This document shows positions 7,270 to 11,575 of a stretch of DNA of 11,575 nucleotides, in pieces; within the stretch, counting starts at the first letter, position 1, and each line of letters starts with the position of its first letter. The notes under the pieces were generated by a model, which was given only the letters and a program-made list of their open reading frames with translations, did not search any database and had not been told where the DNA came from. The translations under genes were made by a program, and so were the position numbers. This stretch comes from Burkholderiales bacterium (lineage in GTDB: Bacteria; Pseudomonadota; Gammaproteobacteria; Burkholderiales; Burkholderiaceae), in NCBI GenBank assembly GCA_947447845.1, contig CANFNO010000039.1, positions 1-11,575 on the forward strand. The letters run 5' to 3'.

Positions 7270-8847
7270 ATGAACCACGTGCTTAGCGTTAACTTTTTTT
7301 CTTTCAATGCGGGTCGCCGGATTGGGTTAACCCGCCTGGCAGTTGCGCTGGCCATTGCGGGGGCATTGGCCGGTTGCGCCGGTACCCGCATGGGCCCCGG
7401 CCAGGTCGACTCGCACGGCACCCAACTGGAGCGCATCCAAAACATCGTGGTGATCTACGCGGAAAACCATAGCTTTGACAATATCTATGGCCTGTTCCCG
7501 GGGGCCAACGGCATCGCCAATGCCACAGCAGAACAGAAGCTTCAGCTCGACCATGACGACAAGCCCTTGAAGGAACTGCTGGTGTTCGGGTCGGATGGCA
7601 AGCCCGATGCGCGCTATCCGGCCATGCCGAATGCGCCGTTTCGCATCGATGCGCCGCCGGTGAGCCGCGCGCCTACACAGATCGTGCCCAGTCCGACGCA
7701 CCTGTTTTACAACAACAAAGAGCAGATCAACGGCGGCAAGAACAACCGTTTTGCCGCGATGTCGGGCGTGGGCGGCTGGGTCATGGGCCATTACGACGGT
7801 AGCCAGTTCCGTCTGTGGCAGTGGGCCAGGGACTACACCCTGGCAGACAACTTTTACATGGGTGCGTTTGGTGGCTCGTACCTGAACCACCAGTATCTGA
7901 TTTGCGCCTGCATGCCGCGCTTTGACAATGCGCCCGACAGCATGCGCGCCGTCCTGGACGCGCAGGGCCGATTGCAAAAACGCCCAAGCTCGCCATCCGC
8001 CAACACGGGCGCGGTGCAGCTGGAAAACAGTGGCCAAGTCACGCCGGACGGCTATTCCATCAATACCACCCAGCCGCCTTACCAGCCCAGTGGCATTCCT
8101 CCCGCTGCAGGCGGCGACTCTGCGCTGGCCAACCCGGCTGGCAATGCGCGTGGCAACCACTTGGATCTGGCGCTTCCTGCCCAGACCAACAAGACCATTG
8201 GGGACACGCTGTCGGCCAAAGGCATTGAATGGGCCTGGTATGCCGGTGGCTATCAACGCGCGCTGAGCGACGGCATGCAGGAGCCCGGTGCACCGCGCAA
8301 GGTGATTTATGCAGGTGGACCGGATTCGCCCAACTTTCAGCCACACCACCAGCCGTTCAACTACTTTGTGAATTACGCGCCGGGCACCGCTGCACGTGCG
8401 CAGCACTTGCGTGATGGTGAGGCGTTTGAGCAGGCCATTGCTGCCGGGCAGTTGCCTGCCGTGTCTTTCTACAAACCCGCTGGAGTCAACACCCAGCACC
8501 CCAGCTACACCGACATGGTGACCGGTGACCGCCACATTGCCGATTTGCTGGACAAGCTCAAGGCCAGTCCACAGTGGAAGAACATGCTGGTGATCGTCAC
8601 CTACGACGAAAACGGCGGCTATTGGGACCATGCGTCGCCACCCACGGGCCCGGGCCTCGGGGACCGCTGGGGCCCCGGCACACGTATACCGGCCTTGTTG
8701 ATCGGCCCGACCGTAAAAAAAGGCTTTGTGGATTCAAGCCCTTACGACACCGGCTCCATCATCAAGTTTTTAACGCGCCGTTTTAGCCTGGAGCAGTTGC
8801 CGGGCGTGCGCGAGAAGATCGGCGATTTGACGGGCGCGCTGGAGTAG
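7270..8847 (+). CDS. AcpA/phospholipase C-family phosphoesterase, predicted lipoprotein
   Basis: Member of the alkaline-phosphatase-fold phosphoesterase family (acid phosphatase AcpA, non-haemolytic phospholipase C), hydrolysing phosphomonoesters or phospholipid head groups outside the cytoplasm. Expected active-site residues by alignment with AcpA: Glu65-Asn66 in YAENHSFDNIYG (63-74); nucleophile Ser203 in FGGSYLNHQY; and Asp446-Glu447 in TYDENGGYWDHASPP. The N-terminus has a long signal with lipobox LAGC (33-36), predicting lipid attachment at Cys36. Arg16-Arg17 followed by IGL is a partial twin-arginine motif, so Tat export of the lipoprotein is possible. Length (525) fits AcpA-like proteins, and the end near residue 520 lacks the extra C-terminal domains of large Pseudomonas PlcH/PlcN enzymes, which favours phosphatase over PLC. 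The exact substrate is unproven. Confidence 0.85.
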   Translation: MNHVLSVNFFSFNAGRRIGLTRLAVALAIAGALAGCAGTRMGPGQVDSHGTQLERIQNIVVIYAENHSFDNIYGLFPGANGIANATAEQKLQLDHDDKPLKELLVFGSDGKPDARYPAMPNAPFRIDAPPVSRAPTQIVPSPTHLFYNNKEQINGGKNNRFAAMSGVGGWVMGHYDGSQFRLWQWARDYTLADNFYMGAFGGSYLNHQYLICACMPRFDNAPDSMRAVLDAQGRLQKRPSSPSANTGAVQLENSGQVTPDGYSINTTQPPYQPSGIPPAAGGDSALANPAGNARGNHLDLALPAQTNKTIGDTLSAKGIEWAWYAGGYQRALSDGMQEPGAPRKVIYAGGPDSPNFQPHHQPFNYFVNYAPGTAARAQHLRDGEAFEQAIAAGQLPAVSFYKPAGVNTQHPSYTDMVTGDRHIADLLDKLKASPQWKNMLVIVTYDENGGYWDHASPPTGPGLGDRWGPGTRIPALLIGPTVKKGFVDSSPYDTGSIIKFLTRRFSLEQLPGVREKIGDLTGALE

Positions 8848-8888
8848 CGGGCAAAGGCCGTTCAAATTGTGTAGGGATGTAAGCCTCT

Positions 8889-8916
8889 TTGACTTTGAAG
8901 CCACAACTCTTATGCT
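8889..8916 (+). promoter_or_regulatory. Sigma70-type promoter of the PA2779/PA2778 operon
   Basis: TTGACT (8889-8894, five of six) and TATGCT (8911-8916, four of six) with a 16-bp spacer. The predicted start at about 8923 leaves an 18-nt leader before the ATG at 8941. No clear Shine-Dalgarno is seen in that leader. Confidence 0.55.
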
Positions 8917-8940
8917 GCGACCTTTAACTCGAAACATGCC

Positions 8941-9330
8941 ATGAACCCGTTTAAACGCCTGACCGCTTCGATTTTGATTGCATCCACCGCACTGCTCGGC
9001 ATGCCCATGGTGGCCCAGGCTGGCATAGTTTCCAGTGAACAGTCTTTTGCGCCACAAACCCAATCCGATGCACGTGACAAAGTGACTGCGCTTTTGGCCC
9101 GTGAGGATGTGCGTGCTGGTCTGGCTGAACGTGGTCTGAGTGCTGAGCTGGCGCAGGATCGTGTCCGGGCCATGACCGACGAGGAAGTGGCAACTCTCGC
9201 CGGTCGCATCGACCAGGCACCTGCCGGTGGCGATGTTTTGGGACTGTTGTTTACCGTGTTCATCATCCTGCTGGTTACCGACATTCTTGGGTTGACCAAG
9301 GTCTACCCCTTCACCCGATCGGTTCGATGA
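8941..9330 (+). CDS. PA2779 family small exported membrane protein
   Basis: A 129-residue protein with an N-terminal signal peptide (hydrophobic 8-22, cleavage likely after AQA at 27). An acidic and basic helical middle (40-92) contains the MTDEEVATLAGRID segment (79-91) typical of the PA2779 family. One C-terminal transmembrane segment (about 98-117) ends in a short basic tail. Function is not established for the family. It is regularly found next to PA2778-type cysteine peptidases, and here the two reading frames overlap by ATGA (9327-9330), implying a joint role at the inner membrane or in the periplasm. The protein could be a partner or a substrate of the peptidase; both are inference. 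Confidence 0.8.
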   Translation: MNPFKRLTASILIASTALLGMPMVAQAGIVSSEQSFAPQTQSDARDKVTALLAREDVRAGLAERGLSAELAQDRVRAMTDEEVATLAGRIDQAPAGGDVLGLLFTVFIILLVTDILGLTKVYPFTRSVR

Positions 9331-10286
9331 ATTTTTCGCAACGCTTGCGATGCGCCCCCGCTTTTGCGGGGGTTCTTGTTTGTGCCCTGCTTGCCGGGTG
9401 TGCCACTCCGCAAGTGATGCGTCTGCATGAGGCCGAGCTGTCGCAAGCTGTGGCACCACGCGCAGCGCTCGAGGACGTGCCCTTTTTCGCCCAAAAAGAA
9501 TATGAATGCGGACCGGCTGCCCTGGCCATGGTGCTGTCTGCTGCGGGCGTACCCATAACGCCCGATGCGCTGGTGGACCAGGTCTATCTGCCCGCACGCA
9601 AGGGCTCGCTGCAAGTGGAAATGCTGGCCGCAACAAGGCAAAGAGGCCTGCTGGCCTACCCGCTCAAGCCCTCCCTTCAAGACCTGTTGCAAGAGGTTGC
9701 TGCAGGCCACCCGGTACTGGTGTTTCAAAACCTGTCGTTGCCGATCTACCCCGTCTGGCACTACGCGGTCGTGATCGCCTATGACCTGCAGCGCAACACC
9801 ATTACCCTGCATTCGGGCGAGACCGCGAACATGGAAATGTCGCTGTTTACTTTTGAGCGCATCTGGGCGCGAGGTAACTATTGGGCGATGCTGGCACTGG
9901 CACCAGAGACCTTGCCGGCCACGGCGGACGCTGACACGCTTGCGCGAAGCGTGGCCGCACTGGAGAGCCAGCATCCGAATGCTGCGCGCAACGCCTACAC
10001 GCAGGCGCTGAAGCGTTGGCCTGACAATGCGAATTTGCACTTTGGACTGGGCAATAGCGCCTATACCTTGCACGACCTGCAGTCGGCAGCCTCGGCCTAC
10101 CAGGCTGCAACGCATGCCAATCCGGCGTTTGCGGATGCCTGGAACAACCTGGCCCAGACCCGCCTGGACCTGGGTGACAAGGCCGCTGCAAAAGAGGCGA
10201 TTGCACGCGCCGTCTTGTTGGGTGGCGCGCACCTGCCGCAATATCTGGAACTGCAGTCACAGCTGCAGGCAATGGCGCCCGATTAA
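9327..10286 (+). CDS. PA2778 family C39-like cysteine peptidase lipoprotein with TPR repeats
   Basis: A 319-residue predicted lipoprotein: signal 1-24 with lipobox LAGC, Cys25 as lipidation site. A papain-like C39-type peptidase domain runs from about 48 to 192: Gln56 as likely oxyanion residue in VPFFAQKEYECGPAALAM, nucleophile Cys61, and His145 in VWHYAVVIAYD. The Asp that usually follows in C39 enzymes is not obvious; that strand reads TLHSGE (160-165). About 201-302 form roughly three TPR-like helical pairs (for instance NANLHFGLGNSAYTL, 234-248), a protein-binding module. Being anchored outside the cytoplasm and lacking an ABC transporter, it is not a bacteriocin-exporter leader peptidase. 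It is co-translated with the PA2779-like gene. Substrate unknown. Confidence 0.85.
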   Translation: MNFSQRLRCAPAFAGVLVCALLAGCATPQVMRLHEAELSQAVAPRAALEDVPFFAQKEYECGPAALAMVLSAAGVPITPDALVDQVYLPARKGSLQVEMLAATRQRGLLAYPLKPSLQDLLQEVAAGHPVLVFQNLSLPIYPVWHYAVVIAYDLQRNTITLHSGETANMEMSLFTFERIWARGNYWAMLALAPETLPATADADTLARSVAALESQHPNAARNAYTQALKRWPDNANLHFGLGNSAYTLHDLQSAASAYQAATHANPAFADAWNNLAQTRLDLGDKAAAKEAIARAVLLGGAHLPQYLELQSQLQAMAPD

Positions 10287-10305
10287 CCAAGTGGTTGGCG
10301 CCTGT

Positions 10306-10323
10306 GCTTGCGCGGCGCAAAGC
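10306..10323. terminator. GC-rich hairpin between convergent genes, possible terminator
   Basis: TTGCGC-G-GCGCAA (10308-10320), flanked by GC on both sides with a one-base bulge. It sits in the 50-bp gap between the convergent peptidase and Kir genes. No T-tract follows on either strand, so intrinsic termination is uncertain. A smaller palindrome CCAA-GTGG-TTGG lies directly after the peptidase stop (10287-10298). Confidence 0.25.
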
Positions 10324-10336
10324 GCGGTCCTGGCCC

Positions 10337-11215
10337 CTATTTATCCGCTACGGTGTCGTGTATCAGCGAGTAGTCCATGTGCGACTGACCGTCCGCGTCG
10401 GTGGTCAGGACATCCACATAGCGATGGCCCCAGAGAATTTTCGAGCAGTCGTAGCTAAAGCGTGACAGCATGGTCTGGCTGGTGGTTTCGTCAATCCCGC
10501 TGATGCTGAGAATCAGCGTGGTGTTGGCTGCCTTGGCTGAGCCCAGAGGCACATCCTTTAGCGGGCTTTCATCGTCAATGTCATGCATAAGTGACCAACC
10601 CAAAATAAACATGGGCTGCTCGTCCCGGCGCAGCTTCAGGTCAAAAATGCGTCTGAAAGTGTGACCCTCTGACGTGGTCTCGTTACGCAGCAGGCGCAGT
10701 TTGGCGGAGGCATCCACAATCATATTTTGCCGCGCATTGGCCACGCGAATCATCAGTGTCCGACGGCCATCCATGGTGCTCACCACCGGATTCTTGGCAA
10801 ACATGATGCGCGCTCTGGGACGCGAAAAGCGCGCAAACATCACCCCGGTAATGAGCGCAATGCCGGTCATGCCGACAAAGATTTCTACTGTGGCCACCAC
10901 ATGTGCGTACAAGTTGGCAGGGTGCATGTCCCCGTAGCCCACAGTCGCCAAGGTCTCCACGCTGAAGAAGAATGCGCCCAGAAAACCTGCCGGAGCCTGG
11001 TTGGCAATGGCCTGGTCTGACAGCATGTAAAGCCCGGCGAACACGGTATTAAGTGCTAAAAATGCGAACGCAAAAACCACCATAAACCAGGGCCAACTCA
11101 GCACCATGGCGTAGTGGTACACGTCCTGCAAATGGGCACGCGGTAACCCATAGGTGTGGACCCGGGTCGAACCAAGGGTGACGGTGCGCGAGATCTTTTT
11201 TTTATGCGATGTCAT
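10337..11215 (-). CDS. Inward-rectifier (Kir-type) potassium channel
   Basis: A 292-residue KirBac-like channel forming a tetrameric K+ pore in the inner membrane. From the N-terminus it shows a cytoplasmic segment with an amphipathic slide helix (about 27-38), TM1 (about 40-64), the pore helix and selectivity filter TVGYGD (91-96), and TM2 (about 106-129). An Ig-like cytoplasmic beta-sandwich follows (about 133-285), including the Kir-typical RTLMIRVANARQNMI (152-166). The start is taken at 11215 (MTSHKKK). The frame stays open upstream to 11458, but that stretch is Cys/Arg-rich, unlike the family, and covers the promoter region. No strong Shine-Dalgarno is seen. It is monocistronic and convergent with the peptidase operon. 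Gating by phosphoinositide-like lipids is known for the family, not shown here. Confidence 0.9.
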   Translation of the reverse strand: MTSHKKKISRTVTLGSTRVHTYGLPRAHLQDVYHYAMVLSWPWFMVVFAFAFLALNTVFAGLYMLSDQAIANQAPAGFLGAFFFSVETLATVGYGDMHPANLYAHVVATVEIFVGMTGIALITGVMFARFSRPRARIMFAKNPVVSTMDGRRTLMIRVANARQNMIVDASAKLRLLRNETTSEGHTFRRIFDLKLRRDEQPMFILGWSLMHDIDDESPLKDVPLGSAKAANTTLILSISGIDETTSQTMLSRFSYDCSKILWGHRYVDVLTTDADGQSHMDYSLIHDTVADK

Positions 11216-11267
11216 GGAAGTTGGTTTCAAGCAGGAAGCGCGGATGCGGCAGCGGTTAGACCGTTTG

Positions 11268-11273
11268 ATTATC
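11268..11273 (-). promoter_or_regulatory. Candidate -10 box of the Kir gene
   Basis: On the minus strand GATAAT (five of six), 52 bp before the Kir start codon. The -35 position at 17 bp is poor (TCGGCG). An 11-bp inverted repeat CGGT-TAG-ACCG (11253-11263) covers the expected transcription start and could be an operator or chance. Confidence 0.35.
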
Positions 11274-11308
11274 GCCACCCCATTTGACTGCGCCGACCTG
11301 GGTGATAT

Positions 11309-11330
11309 GCCCCTCCCATTTGGGGCTTTT
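11309..11330 (+). other. Hairpin with T-tract in the divergent intergenic region
   Basis: GCCCC (11309-11313) pairs with GGGGC (11322-11326), followed by TTTT. The same GGGG can instead pair with CCCC at 11331-11334. It looks like a small terminator on the plus strand, although no plus-strand gene precedes it. Five-base stem, so weak. Confidence 0.25.
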
Positions 11331-11391
11331 CCCCCGCACGTGGCCAACAAGCACCCTCGGGCTGGACGTGCCCAAGAAAAATTCTTATGTA

Positions 11392-11404
11392 AATCAATGA
11401 CTTG
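11392..11404 (+). promoter_or_regulatory. Integration host factor (IHF) binding site
   Basis: AATCAATGACTTG fits the IHF consensus WATCAANNNNTTR at every defined position. An A/T-rich run (about 11375-11392) lies immediately upstream, as at many real IHF sites. It ends 26 bp before the sigma54-type box, a usual place for IHF to bend DNA between an enhancer-bound activator and sigma54 polymerase. Confidence 0.55.
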
Positions 11405-11430
11405 GAAACATTTGATGGGTACTGCAGGCT

Positions 11431-11445
11431 TGGCATGCTCCGTGC
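11431..11445 (+). promoter_or_regulatory. Candidate sigma54 (-24/-12) promoter
   Basis: TGGCAT-N5-GTGC against the consensus TGGCAC-N5-TTGC: the invariant GG (11432-11433) and GC (11444-11445) have exact spacing, with two mismatches elsewhere. The predicted start is about 11457, giving a roughly 30-nt leader. No convincing sigma70 promoter is found for this gene. Confidence 0.5.
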
Positions 11446-11475
11446 GAAGTGATGACACCTAGACACTTTTTTTGA

Positions 11476-11483
11476 GAGGGAGG
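11476..11483 (+). promoter_or_regulatory. Strong Shine-Dalgarno of the right-edge gene
   Basis: GAGGGAGG, 4 nt before the ATG at 11488. It is the most purine-rich ribosome binding site in the window and fixes this start. Confidence 0.65.
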
Positions 11484-11487
11484 CAGC

Positions 11488-11575
11488 ATGAACGTCAAAC
11501 GCCTGGATGGACGCCAATTGAACTATTGGGTCGCCAAATCGGCCGGCTTGAAACTCTCGGCAGACTATCAACTGC
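11488..11575 (+). CDS. DUF2591-like protein, N-terminal fragment cut by window edge
   Basis: Only 29 residues are in the window (MNVKRLDGRQLNYWVAKSAG, then nine more). The pattern L-x-G-x-x-L-x-YWVAK-x-x-G is the N-terminal signature of DUF2591 (NinX-like) proteins, small proteins of unknown function found in phages and in proteobacterial chromosomes. The start is well supported by the GAGGGAGG site. Divergent from the Kir gene. If the upstream sigma54 and IHF sites are real, expression would need an enhancer-binding activator, unexpected for a phage-type gene. Family assignment rests on this short stretch. Confidence 0.6.
   Translation, partial: MNVKRLDGRQLNYWVAKSAGLKLSADYQL

Noticed and set aside
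7327..8631. Open frame of 434 codons on the minus strand opposite the phosphoesterase
   Set aside because: Antisense shadow: low-complexity His/Val/Gly/Arg-rich product with no family signature.
11216..11458. N-terminal extension of the Kir channel by 81 residues
   Set aside because: Cys/Arg-rich sequence unlike any Kir N-terminus; MTSHKKK at 11215 gives family length, and the extension covers the divergent promoter region.
11154..11462. Plus-strand open frame of 102 codons over the Kir start and intergenic region
   Set aside because: No Shine-Dalgarno, no family resemblance, and it runs across the Kir start and the IHF/sigma54 elements.

Overview
The window is a gene-dense, moderately high-GC stretch of a bacterial chromosome. 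Gene content and protein style fit a betaproteobacterium of the order Burkholderiales, most likely Comamonadaceae (Rhodoferax, Acidovorax or Polaromonas type). This placement comes from recognising ParC and ParE sequence style, the PA2779/PA2778 pair and the AcpA-like phosphatase; no search was run.

Left part (1-5923): the two topoisomerase IV subunit genes, parE and parC, lie on the same strand but about 1.5 kb apart. parE overlaps by ATGA a gene for a small secreted lytic transglycosylase. A complete type II toxin-antitoxin module (VapB antitoxin, VapC PIN-domain RNase, also joined by ATGA) with its own promoter sits between that gene and parC. This looks like an addiction module inserted into a cell-cycle gene neighbourhood.

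Middle (5924-8847): a class A flavin (FAD) aromatic-ring-type monooxygenase of unknown substrate, then an AcpA/phospholipase C-family phosphoesterase with a lipoprotein signal. They share a strand but show no clear functional link.

Right part (8848-11575): a well-formed sigma70-type promoter precedes a two-gene operon of the PA2779/PA2778 type: a small exported protein with a C-terminal membrane segment, then a lipoprotein C39-like cysteine peptidase with TPR repeats, again joined by ATGA. Convergent to it is a Kir (inward-rectifier) potassium channel gene on the minus strand. A 272-bp divergent intergenic region separates Kir from a truncated DUF2591-like gene that runs off the right edge. 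That region carries a correctly spaced sigma54 (-24/-12) promoter candidate with a full-consensus IHF site just upstream, and this is the most interesting regulatory signal in the window.

No rRNA, tRNA, CRISPR array, insertion sequence or replication origin was seen. No gene-free stretch exceeds 300 bases.
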